Assembly (NCBI GenBank): GCA_004376325.1
Contig: SOKC01000010.1
Location: 1 to 22,357 of the forward strand
DNA length: 22,357 nt
Direction of reading: 5' to 3'
Source of the DNA: Actinomycetota bacterium
Lineage (GTDB): Bacteria; Actinomycetota; Humimicrobiia; Humimicrobiales; Humimicrobiaceae
The notes beneath the pieces were generated by a model. It was given only the letters and a program-made list of their open reading frames with translations, was not told the DNA's origin and did no database searches. Position 1 is the stretch's first letter. Each line of letters opens with the position of its first letter. Below are positions 15,631-22,307 of this stretch, in pieces. Made by a program: the position numbers and the translations under genes.

Positions 15631-15663
15631 CCAACCAGTAAAAAACTCTTTTTTACTGGTTGG
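15631..15663 (+). terminator. 15-bp perfect hairpin after galT, probable transcription end
   Basis: CCAACCAGTAAAAAA (15631-15645) pairs perfectly with TTTTTTACTGGTTGG (15649-15663) around a CTC loop, 29 bases after galT. The six A-U pairs sit at the top of the stem. A GC-rich stem followed by a U-tract, the classic arrangement, is not seen. It could end the sugar operon, act in both directions, or be the end hairpin of the adjacent IS remnant. Confidence 0.5.
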
Positions 15664-15708
15664 TCTAATGTGACACTCCACAAGGCAAGCCCTATGGCTT
15701 CTGCTTAG

Positions 15709-15822
15709 TTATCTAAACATTCTTTTTCTTGGGCTGAGTGCCTGATGGCTGCTCATTTCTCCACAAGCGTTACTTTCCGTATGCCCTACGGTAGGACTTT
15801 TTTGGTACTTAGACCATAGCAG
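15709..15822 (-). pseudogene. Remnant of a TnpB-like (IS200/IS605 OrfB) C-terminus
   Basis: On the minus strand a 37-codon frame ends at TAA (15711-15709) and contains SPTVGHTESNACGE. This resembles the tail of many IS200/IS605 and IS607 TnpB proteins (pattern '(P)-V-G-[HRT]-T-x-x-N-A-[CWS]-G-[DE]', from memory). A stop codon immediately upstream, and no RuvC or zinc-ribbon region nearby, show it is only a fragment. TnpB proteins are RNA-guided nucleases that act with transposons; this piece cannot function. Hairpins on both sides may be remains of the element's ends. Confidence 0.45.
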
Positions 15823-15875
15823 TCAACTATTATATAGTTTACTAAAACATTCATTGAATCTCAAGTGGTTTTTTG

Positions 15876-15913
15876 CCAATTCATCCCCGACGCAAGTATC
15901 GGGGTTTTCTTGG
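15876..15913 (+). repeat. GC-rich palindrome with CCAA/TTGG flanks, possible IS end or terminator
   Basis: CCCCGA (15885-15890) pairs with TCGGGG (15899-15904), followed by TTTTC. Outside it CCAA (15876-15879) can pair with TTGG (15910-15913). As RNA on the plus strand it looks like an intrinsic terminator. The layout also resembles the imperfect palindromes at IS200/IS605 ends, which fits the neighbouring TnpB-like fragment. Confidence 0.45.
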
Positions 15914-15920
15914 TAGTTCT

Positions 15921-17669
15921 TTATAACTTAAACTTATTAGTAATGGGATATCTTCTATCCTTACCAAAAGCTCTGGGAGTAATCTTAATACCAGGAGAAC
16001 CCTGTCTTCTTTTATATTCACTGGAATCTACCATACTGATTACCTCTCTTACTGTTTTGCCTTCAAATCCTTTTTTTATAATAGAACGGTAATCAAGATC
16101 GTCCTCTATATATGCTTTAAGTATGGGATCCAGGATTTTATATGGAGGTAGCCTGTCTTCATCTTTCTGGTTTGGTCTAAGCTCTGCAGAAGGAGCTTTT
16201 GTAAGAGTGTTTTTTGGAATTATATCTGAGTATTTCCTGTTGATAAACTTACAGATTCTATAAACCATTGTTTTGTATACATCTTTAATCGGCGAAAATC
16301 CTCCTATCATGTCACCATAGAGAGTACAATATCCAACGCTTATTTCACTTTTATTGCCTGTGGAAAGTACCAGCCAGTTGTTTTCATTAGCTGCAGCCAT
16401 CACAATATTTCCTCTTATCCGCGCCTGGATATTTTCTCTGGTAGTATTAATTTTATTGCTCCTGAATATAGATTTTAAATTTTCAAGGTAGCTGTTGTAA
16501 ATATCTGAAATTGGAATAGTGGTATATCCAATACCGAGATTATCTGACAATTCTTTGGCACCGTTTATACTTTCCCTGGAAGAGTAGATGGAGGGCATTA
16601 TAATTCCACTGACATTTTCTTTTCCGAGAGCGAAAACAGCAATTACTGCAGTTAGAGCCGAATCAATACCCCCACTCAGTGCGATAACAACTTTTTCAAA
16701 CCTATTTTTCTTAACATAATCCCTGGTCCCTAAAATTAGGGCCTGAAGTATTTCGTCCTCAATGCAGCTAACATGCCGGTTGTATTTGATGGCGGTTTTG
16801 TCCTGTATATTTCTTTTGCCTTTTTTTTGACCGTATTTTAAATCAATGACAGGCAGGGGCCTACAGTACTTTTCCATTTTAGTTTTTTGATTTTTAAATT
16901 TAGCATCTTTTAGTCTTTCGGACTTTACTCTCCTGGTATCAAGGTCATATATTAACTCATCTTCTTCAAATGGTTTTGCGTGTCTTAAAATGTTACCCTT
17001 TTCATTTATGATTAAACTATTGCCGTCAAATACAAGTTCATCCTGGCCTCCTACCAAATTCACATAAGCAATATTTACATGGTTTTCTACAGCTGTGGTA
17101 AGTAAATTTTTTTCCATTTGTTTAATTTTTTCAGTATGGTAAGGAGATGCAGATATATTTATTATAAGTTCTGCGCCGCCTATAATTGATTGAATTTTTG
17201 TTGGTCCGGAAGAGTAATATGTATCTTCGCATATATTAATTCCAATAAGTGTTCCGGCTATTTTATGAATATAATTTACATTGCCTTTTTTAAAATACCT
17301 TTCTTCATTAAAAACTGAGTAGTCTGGAAGAAATTGCTTATTATATATTGATTTTATGCCCTTATTATGAAGCACTGCAGCAGAATTATATATTCCATCA
17401 TGTTCTTTGTTTACAAAGCCGATTATTGCAACAATATTTGTTGTAATTTTTTGTAATTTATGCAGATACTCGATGTTTTCATTGACAAAATCAGTTTTTA
17501 GCAGCAAATCTTCCGGAGGATACCCGGTAATGGAAAGTTCTGGAAATATCACTATATCTACATCATTTTTCTTTGCCTCTTCGATATGAGAAGCAATGAG
17601 GTTATAGTTTCCCTTAAGGTCTCCCACTGTTGGATTTATTTGTGCTAAGTATAATCTAAGAATATCTAT
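15921..17669 (-). CDS. nadE: Glutamine-dependent NAD+ synthetase with apparent AUA start
   Basis: The enzyme amidates deamido-NAD+ using glutamine ammonia. From codon ATA (17669-17667) it has 582 residues. The N-terminal nitrilase-type glutaminase starts DILRLYLAQINPTVGD and carries the Glu-Lys-Cys triad: Glu in FPELSITGYPPEDL, Lys in NKQFLPDY and Cys in INICEDTY. The C-terminal synthetase has the ATP loop LSGGIDSALTA and the STGNKSE and GDMIGGFSPIKDVYK segments. A GTG at 17627 is the first conventional start, but it would remove the conserved 'LAQINPTVGD' strand. AGGAG (17680-17676) is exactly six bases before the ATA, and an in-frame TAA precedes it. The gene follows the toxin gene by 66 bases on the same strand. 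Confidence 0.9.
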   Translation of the reverse strand: MDILRLYLAQINPTVGDLKGNYNLIASHIEEAKKNDVDIVIFPELSITGYPPEDLLLKTDFVNENIEYLHKLQKITTNIVAIIGFVNKEHDGIYNSAAVLHNKGIKSIYNKQFLPDYSVFNEERYFKKGNVNYIHKIAGTLIGINICEDTYYSSGPTKIQSIIGGAELIINISASPYHTEKIKQMEKNLLTTAVENHVNIAYVNLVGGQDELVFDGNSLIINEKGNILRHAKPFEEDELIYDLDTRRVKSERLKDAKFKNQKTKMEKYCRPLPVIDLKYGQKKGKRNIQDKTAIKYNRHVSCIEDEILQALILGTRDYVKKNRFEKVVIALSGGIDSALTAVIAVFALGKENVSGIIMPSIYSSRESINGAKELSDNLGIGYTTIPISDIYNSYLENLKSIFRSNKINTTRENIQARIRGNIVMAAANENNWLVLSTGNKSEISVGYCTLYGDMIGGFSPIKDVYKTMVYRICKFINRKYSDIIPKNTLTKAPSAELRPNQKDEDRLPPYKILDPILKAYIEDDLDYRSIIKKGFEGKTVREVISMVDSSEYKRRQGSPGIKITPRAFGKDRRYPITNKFKL

Positions 17670-17680
17670 CTTTTACTCCT
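17667..17680 (-). promoter_or_regulatory. Shine-Dalgarno that fixes the nadE start at ATA
   Basis: On the minus strand AGGAG (17680-17676) and a six-base spacer precede ATA (17669-17667). An in-frame TAA overlaps the Shine-Dalgarno, so translation cannot start further upstream. The arrangement matches galT in this window. Confidence 0.7.
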
Positions 17681-17735
17681 ATCAAATTCGTTAACTCTTA
17701 GTGATTTTAAAGTTAATTTGTGTTTTTTCTAAAAA

Positions 17736-18008
17736 CTATTGTTTTAAAAATTTTTTTATGGAGCCGTGGTTACCTACAAAGACAAATGAAATTAAATTTT
17801 TTTCAATTTCAAAAATGATTCTGTAATCTAAATCTACTCTTATTTCCCAGTAGTTGTTTCTTAGTTTCTTCAGCCCCAATCCTTTAGGTTTTTGACCTAT
17901 TTTAAAAAAATCAATAAGAATATCTATCGCATACTCAGCCTTTAGCTGCTTATTTTTAGGTAGTTTTTTATAGTTTTTATCATAAGACGAAAGATAAGCA
18001 ACTCTCAT
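17736..18008 (-). CDS. RelE/ParE-family toxin
   Basis: This 90-residue basic protein has the RelE/ParE fold pattern. The opening is a short strand followed by a Lys-rich helix pair (KNYKKLPKNKQLKAEYAID). The core strand GLKKLRNNYWEIRVDLDYRIIFEIEKN follows (the family's 'L-[KR]-x-L-x-x-x-[YW]-x-[IV]-R-x-x-x-x-[YF]-R-[IV]-[IV]-[FY]'), and it ends at GNHGSIKKF. Members cut mRNA on the ribosome or poison gyrase; which applies here cannot be told. The ATG overlaps the antitoxin stop by four bases (ATGA, 18008-18005), so translation is coupled. It lacks its own Shine-Dalgarno. Confidence 0.85.
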   Translation of the reverse strand: MRVAYLSSYDKNYKKLPKNKQLKAEYAIDILIDFFKIGQKPKGLGLKKLRNNYWEIRVDLDYRIIFEIEKNLISFVFVGNHGSIKKFLKQ

Positions 18009-18277
18009 TGTTTCATTAGTTTTCTAGAGTGTTTCTTGGCTTCCTCGGCATTTGTATATAGAGTATATTCCCCCTGTCTACGCTGTTTTTTAACTAATTC
18101 ATCTAACTTGTCCCATTCTTCATCAGTCAAGAATTTGTCCTCAACAGTTTTAGGGATTAATATTATCTTTCCTTTTTCAGAGAGGATTTCTAAATAATCA
18201 CCAGGTTTTGATCCTGTATCTTTGAGCACTTCTGGCGGTAAAGTTATTTGACGTTTTTTACTAATTTGTCTTAACAT
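18005..18277 (-). CDS. AbrB/MazE-type antitoxin
   Basis: The 90-residue protein opens MLRQISKKRQITLPPEVL, the swapped-hairpin AbrB/MazE/SpoVT DNA-binding domain, with GDYLEILSEKGKIILIPK completing it by about residue 46. The rest is a charged, probably flexible tail that would bind the toxin. The frame extends to 18298, but AAGGAG lies nine bases before the ATG at 18277 and directly abuts the alternative ATG, so the shorter form is preferred. In the family such antitoxins repress their own promoter. A perfect 19-bp palindrome on the predicted promoter (18328-18346) is the likely site. Confidence 0.82.
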   Translation of the reverse strand: MLRQISKKRQITLPPEVLKDTGSKPGDYLEILSEKGKIILIPKTVEDKFLTDEEWDKLDELVKKQRRQGEYTLYTNAEEAKKHSRKLMKQ

Positions 18278-18311
18278 TAGGAACATCTCCTTTTCCAACT
18301 TTCCGATACCA

Positions 18312-18340
18312 AGAATATAGTATATTATTTAATTTGTCAA
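18312..18340 (-). promoter_or_regulatory. Promoter of the toxin-antitoxin operon
   Basis: On the minus strand TTGACA (18340-18335), 17 bases, then TATTCT (18317-18312). It points at the antitoxin start at 18277. The -35 box lies at the very end of the cysteine desulfurase gene, whose stop is at 18342-18344. Confidence 0.6.
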
Positions 18341-18346
18341 ATTAAA
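18328..18346. promoter_or_regulatory. Perfect 19-bp palindrome, probable toxin-antitoxin operator
   Basis: TTTAATTTG (18328-18336), one central base, CAAATTAAA (18338-18346): a perfect 9-bp inverted repeat. It covers the -35 box of the toxin-antitoxin promoter and the stop codon of the desulfurase gene. Autoregulation by the AbrB-type antitoxin is the natural reading (inference). Confidence 0.6.
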
Positions 18347-19520
18347 CAGTTTTCTTATATAATGGGGAAATTTTTCTAAGACCGGATACAATTTCTGGGA
18401 TGACTTTCAGAAAATAATCTATCTCTTCTTTGGTGTTTTCAAAACCCAGGGTGATTCTTAGAGATCCATAAGCCTCCTGGTTTGAAAGACCCATTGCAAC
18501 AAGCGTGTGGGAAGGTTTTAATGATGAAGAAGAACAAGCAGAGCCGCTCGACGCTGCGATACCAGCAAGGTCAAGCTTTAATACTATTGATTCTCCTTCT
18601 ATATATTTAAATGAAAAGTTACAATTTCCGGGCAGCCTCTCGGTGGGGTGGCCATTAAATTTGACCTCATCAATTTTATCTAAAAGGCTTTTTATTAAAT
18701 AGTCTCTCATTTTTGTAACTTTTAATATTTTATCTGAAAGATTATTTTGTCCAAGTTCCGCAGCCTTTGCCAGCCCTGCAATTCCTGGTATATTTTCTGT
18801 GCTGGACCTTATTCCTCTTTCGTGTCCGCCTCCAAGAATTTGAGGCTTTATTTTAGTCCCTTTTCTTATATAAAGGGCTCCTACTCCTTTTGGACCGTAT
18901 ATCTTGTGACCGGAAATTGAAAGCAGGTCGACATTCAAATTATTGACATCTGTTTTTATATTGGTAAAGGTCTGAACTGCGTCCGTATGAAAAATAATAT
19001 CATGTTCTCTTAATATTTTGCCTATCTCACTAATAGGTTGAATAGTTCCGACAATATTATTTGCATGCATAATTGTGACCAGTATAGTATTATCAGTTAT
19101 GGATTTTTTTACATCCTGGGGATCCACCATTCCAAATTTATCAACGGGGACATAAGTTACATTAAAACCGCGCCGGGCTATTTTTTTTAAAGGCATATGA
19201 ACAGCAGGATGTTCAATTTCGGATGTAATTATATGGTTACCTTTTTTCTCATATGCTTCAGACACACCAATTATTGCAAGATTATCACTTTCTGTTCCAC
19301 TGCCAGTAAATACTATTTCTTTCGGCTTAGCCCCTAAAGATTTTCCAATTACTTCTCTGGAATGTTCCAGGATTTCCTTAGCTTTTCGCCCTGGTGAATG
19401 TGGTTCTGACGCATTGCCGTAATAGAAGGCAAAGCAATTATTAATTTCTTTTACCACTTCTGGCAAAACTGGGGTAGTGGCGCTATGATCAAAGTAGATA
19501 TATTTTGAATTTTTTTTCAT
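18342..19520 (-). CDS. Cysteine desulfurase (NifS/IscS family)
   Basis: This PLP enzyme (392 residues from ATG 19520) takes sulfur from cysteine for Fe-S clusters or tRNA thiolation. The start MKKNSKYIYFDHSATTPVLP gives the usual N-terminus. A longer frame from GTG 19565 adds 15 residues without family similarity; neither start has a clear Shine-Dalgarno. The PLP lysine is in SGHKIYGPKGVGALY. The catalytic cysteine is in the mobile loop SSGSACSSSSLKPSHTL, which is long, as in IscS/NifS group I. HTDAVQ and HEIEHPA-like segments (SEIEHPAVHMP) are in place. No IscU or regulator lies next to it, so I cannot choose between Fe-S assembly and tRNA modification. Confidence 0.9.
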   Translation of the reverse strand: MKKNSKYIYFDHSATTPVLPEVVKEINNCFAFYYGNASEPHSPGRKAKEILEHSREVIGKSLGAKPKEIVFTGSGTESDNLAIIGVSEAYEKKGNHIITSEIEHPAVHMPLKKIARRGFNVTYVPVDKFGMVDPQDVKKSITDNTILVTIMHANNIVGTIQPISEIGKILREHDIIFHTDAVQTFTNIKTDVNNLNVDLLSISGHKIYGPKGVGALYIRKGTKIKPQILGGGHERGIRSSTENIPGIAGLAKAAELGQNNLSDKILKVTKMRDYLIKSLLDKIDEVKFNGHPTERLPGNCNFSFKYIEGESIVLKLDLAGIAASSGSACSSSSLKPSHTLVAMGLSNQEAYGSLRITLGFENTKEEIDYFLKVIPEIVSGLRKISPLYKKTV

Positions 19521-19703
19521 TATTTTTTCTATTAATTTTTTAATGAGCGAAGCAAAAACTATCACTGTTTTTAATTACTGTCAATAAATACTTTTTGTAT
19601 ATAATAAGTATTAAGACAGAACTATAAATGGATTAAGGGATATTTTCTGAATAATTACTGTTATTTAATAGTAATTTATTGTATACTAAAAGTGTTGACT
19701 TAT

Positions 19704-19732
19704 TTGTCAAAGTTCTTTAAATTTATTATAAT
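19704..19732 (+). promoter_or_regulatory. Promoter of the diguanylate cyclase gene
   Basis: TTGTCA (19704-19709), 17 bases, then a perfect TATAAT (19727-19732), 44 bases before the ATG. The -35 box is the right arm of an inverted repeat TTGAC...GTCAA (19695-19710), a possible operator. Confidence 0.65.
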
Positions 19733-19776
19733 TGTATGATAAAATGAAGTCTTCATTAATTTATTAACAGAATAAG

Positions 19777-20622
19777 ATGTTAAAAAAGTTTTTAACATAC
19801 ATAGAAAAAATACTTCAGCATACTAATGAAATATTTGTTATAAAAGACACCAGAAATAATATCCTTTTTGTAAATGAAAAGATTAGAGATTATGGATATG
19901 ACCCGGATAAGCTGGTTGGAAAAAAATATTTAAGCCTTCTTTCTTCTAAACATAAAGGAAAAAGATTTAAAAAAGTTATTAATAGTAAAACAGCTCTAAA
20001 TTACGAAGTAGAATTTTTAAAAAGTGATGGAACTATTGTCAATGCTTTAGCGAGCAATTCTCCTGTTTGGGATGATGATGGAAATATTTTATTTGTAGTT
20101 TCCACTCTTGCTGATGTTACTTCTTACAGGCGGCTTCAAAAGAAGCTTACTGAAAGTACATACATAGATTATTTAACCGGGCTTTATAATATTAGGTATT
20201 TATATAAGAGGTTGAGAGAGGAGATAAGAAGAGCGATCCGAAAAAATGAAAAAGTTGCGGTTATAATGTTTGATATTGATAATTTTAAAAATTACAATGA
20301 CAATTTTGGTCATGAAAGTGGAAATAAATTACTTAAAAATGTAGGTAATATCATCAATAATAGCATAAGAGAAGGTGTTGACCTTGGATTTAGATTTGGA
20401 GGAGACGAATTTTTAATATTAATTAACCAGGCGGAAGAAAGAATTACCTTGGGAATTGCAGGTAGAATTAGAGAGAAGTTTTTAGAATTAAATTACAAAC
20501 ATCTGGATTTGAGCATGGGTATAGAATATTATAAAAGTGGGTGCAGTATTAAAGATTTGATAATTAGGGTTGATAAAAAAGTTTATAGGGCTAAAAAGTC
20601 CAAAAAAAAGATAATTAAATAA
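19777..20622 (+). CDS. PAS-GGDEF diguanylate cyclase
   Basis: This 281-residue cytoplasmic protein has an N-terminal PAS sensor domain (about residues 10-115, with KDTRNNILFVNEKIRDYGYD and VSTLADVTSYRRL at its end). A linker coiled coil leads to a GGDEF domain (about 125-280). DYLTGLYNIRYL and FDIDNFKNYNDNFGHESGN are the standard GGDEF entry and Mg/GTP segments, and RFGGDEF is the intact catalytic loop. It should make cyclic di-GMP from two GTP. The position of the inhibitory RxxD site reads EGVD, so feedback inhibition is probably weak or absent. There are no transmembrane segments, so the PAS signal is cytoplasmic. A promoter lies upstream and a terminator downstream, so it is a single-gene unit. 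No Shine-Dalgarno is seen. Confidence 0.9.
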   Translation: MLKKFLTYIEKILQHTNEIFVIKDTRNNILFVNEKIRDYGYDPDKLVGKKYLSLLSSKHKGKRFKKVINSKTALNYEVEFLKSDGTIVNALASNSPVWDDDGNILFVVSTLADVTSYRRLQKKLTESTYIDYLTGLYNIRYLYKRLREEIRRAIRKNEKVAVIMFDIDNFKNYNDNFGHESGNKLLKNVGNIINNSIREGVDLGFRFGGDEFLILINQAEERITLGIAGRIREKFLELNYKHLDLSMGIEYYKSGCSIKDLIIRVDKKVYRAKKSKKKIIK

Positions 20623-20663
20623 TTTATTAAAATTATTTTAAAAATTAATTCATTTTACTATAA

Positions 20664-20694
20664 TAGACTCTTAAAACTAAAAGGGTCTATTTTT
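20664..20694 (+). terminator. Intrinsic terminator after the diguanylate cyclase gene
   Basis: TAGACTCTT (20664-20672) pairs with AAGGGTCTA (20681-20689), nine pairs with one G-U. It is followed by TTTTT (20690-20694), about 40 bases after the stop. Confidence 0.75.
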
Positions 20695-20753
20695 AGTTTA
20701 ACCATAAATATGGAGTTCTTTATTTTTCAAGGGTAGGAAGGCATAAGGATTTT

Positions 20754-21344
20754 ATGAATAAGTTTGCAATAACAATATCATATATTTCTGATGGATCATT
20801 TATTTCCGTGCCCATTTTTTTAATTGTATGTCTAATGGCTGTAGATAATAAAATTGAAGCAATTAACTGGGCTTTTCTCTGTTTTCTTTTTGGGACAGTA
20901 GTCCCATATCTCTATATATGGTTTTTATATAAGAAAAAGAAAATAAATGATATGCATATATCTGAAAAAGAAGACAGGATAAAACCACTGGTTGTATCCT
21001 GTATAAGTTATATAATATTTTTTATCATTCTATATGTTCTGGAAGGGCCTTTATTTTTAAAATCCATATTTGCGGTAATTATAGTTTCTACTATTATTTT
21101 AACTATTATAACCTATTTCTGGAAAATTTGTTTGCACGCCAGCGGGATAACTTTTATGGTTATTACCTTTAATATTTTATTTGGCAAATGGATGCTGCTT
21201 ATGATTCCGCTTATTCCTTTAATTGGGTGGGCCAGGGTAAGAATTAAAAAACATACAGTAGGCCAGGTAATTTTAGGTACTGGAATTACTGCCATAGTAA
21301 CCTTTTTAATTTATTATAATTATGGATTTATTAATTTGTTTTAA
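20754..21344 (+). CDS. PAP2-like integral membrane protein
   Basis: This 196-residue protein has about six membrane helices and is probably a divergent member of the PAP2 (phosphatidic acid phosphatase type 2) group. Weakened versions of the three PAP2 motifs can be lined up. They are EKEDRIKPLV for 'KxxxxxxRP', LHASGIT for 'PSGH', and ARVRIKKHTVGQV for 'SRx5Hx3D' (Arg-x5-His kept, Asp replaced by Gln). The spacing and the 'H-T-x-x-Q' form fit a subgroup of PAP2 proteins, but catalysis is uncertain. Homologues act on lipid phosphates or undecaprenyl pyrophosphate at the membrane. The ATG at 20754 has AAGG about seven bases upstream. No lipid-synthesis gene lies nearby to support a specific substrate. 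Confidence 0.6.
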   Translation: MNKFAITISYISDGSFISVPIFLIVCLMAVDNKIEAINWAFLCFLFGTVVPYLYIWFLYKKKKINDMHISEKEDRIKPLVVSCISYIIFFIILYVLEGPLFLKSIFAVIIVSTIILTIITYFWKICLHASGITFMVITFNILFGKWMLLMIPLIPLIGWARVRIKKHTVGQVILGTGITAIVTFLIYYNYGFINLF

Positions 21345-21413
21345 GTAGCGCTGGCAAATATTCTTTACAGGAATTATTTTAATACCTTCTATTATATCTA
21401 TCGGCTGTAATCT

Positions 21414-21602
21414 GGTGAGGCTTTCAGATTTTTTAAGTACTATATAGTATGTTTATTATATGTAATAAAGATTGGCATCCTCACCTGGTTAAAGCAAGGT
21501 GATTCCAAAACCAGGCACATGCCGAAGCCTGTACTATACTCACGGTGGGCTCCTGCTTCATAGAAGTTTTTTAACAGGTTATCCCTACTTATATTAGATA
21601 GG
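21414..21602. other. Structured intergenic segment between convergent genes
   Basis: The 258 bases between the PAP2-like and DUF2085 genes contain a compound hairpin. GGCAT (21474-21478) and CCTGGTT (21484-21490) pair with AACCAGG (21509-21515) and ATGCC (21519-21523), with a small internal loop. GGTGAGG (21414-21420) can pair with CCTCACC (21479-21485) as an alternative. A short CTTC/GAAG stem followed by TTTTTT lies near 21560-21576. It may be a structured RNA, a bidirectional terminator region, or the end of a mobile element; minus-strand GAAGCAGGAGCCCACC resembles IS200/IS605 right ends. Type unresolved. Confidence 0.35.
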
Positions 21603-22280
21603 TTAAAAGAGGATGATGAACTTGTGAAACCAGAAGGAAACAAATAGTTCTAATAATGATAAGGCGATAGCTATTATTGAAGGTAAAATTAAGTATTTGC
21701 TTGCAAGCCTGGATGCTCTTTGTGAGAATAGCGGAATTAAAAGCACCATTACCAGATTTATAAAATAAAAAGTAAAAAGAACTGAAGATCCAACTAAATA
21801 ATAATAAAAATAACCTAAAAAGTTAAGCTTGAGCAAGGTTATTGTAATAAATACTATCAATATTAAGATATAAATTATGAATTTATGGGGTTTTTTAAAT
21901 ATTTTTTCTTTTTTTGATTCCTTATAATATTGAAATGTAAAAATGGGATAAGTTATTGACATAATTGATGATCCGCACAAGAAACCTGTGATAAATCTTA
22001 AATTATTATTTGTATTGTACAAACCAAAATTTGAAGCAATACCATCAACTATTGTAGATAAGAAAAAAAGAGCAAAGATTATGAGAATGTAAAGTGAAGG
22101 AAGATCATTTTCTTTTTTTCTAAACATTATAAATAAAATGATAGTTGCGATAAAAAAGCCAGTGTAAATACCACTGCACCTGGAACAAATTGGCATGATA
22201 ATATTACCAACAGCAAGGCTCCTTGAAGATAATTGATGACAGACTGAAAAACCTATTGTTTCTATTAGAAAATTAATCAA
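21603..22280 (-). CDS. DUF2085 family membrane protein
   Basis: The 225-residue protein starts with two conserved motifs of DUF2085: FSVCHQLSSRSL (residues 11-22) and PICSRCSGIYTGFF (30-43). Six membrane helices follow, with a charged loop (ESKKEKIFKKPHKF) near the middle. The cysteine/histidine pairs at the N-terminus could bind a metal; the family's function is not known. The first conventional start is TTG at 22280. AAAGGA lies about 13 bases further upstream, which is long, so a start a few codons upstream is possible. Convergent with the PAP2-like gene. Confidence 0.82.
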   Translation of the reverse strand: MINFLIETIGFSVCHQLSSRSLAVGNIIMPICSRCSGIYTGFFIATIILFIMFRKKENDLPSLYILIIFALFFLSTIVDGIASNFGLYNTNNNLRFITGFLCGSSIMSITYPIFTFQYYKESKKEKIFKKPHKFIIYILILIVFITITLLKLNFLGYFYYYLVGSSVLFTFYFINLVMVLLIPLFSQRASRLASKYLILPSIIAIALSLLELFVSFWFHKFIILF

Positions 22281-22307
22281 TGTTAATTTATATTCCTTTC
22301 AATATCT

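Larger units (their letters stand above)
15602..15920. other. Convergent intergenic region with hairpins and an IS remnant
   Basis: The 319 bases between galT (+) and nadE (-) hold no intact gene. They contain the 15-bp hairpin at 15631-15663, an IS200/IS605 TnpB-like C-terminal fragment on the minus strand (15709-15822), and a GC-rich hairpin with flanking CCAA/TTGG at 15876-15913. Base composition here is visibly less AT-rich than in the flanking genes, in line with inserted DNA. Confidence 0.5.

Noticed and set aside
21440..21643. Minus-strand 67-codon frame overlapping the DUF2085 gene end
   Set aside because: It runs through the structured segment and overlaps the DUF2085 coding end; it has no start context. 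The tail is mildly TnpB-like, which I note only as a possible remnant.
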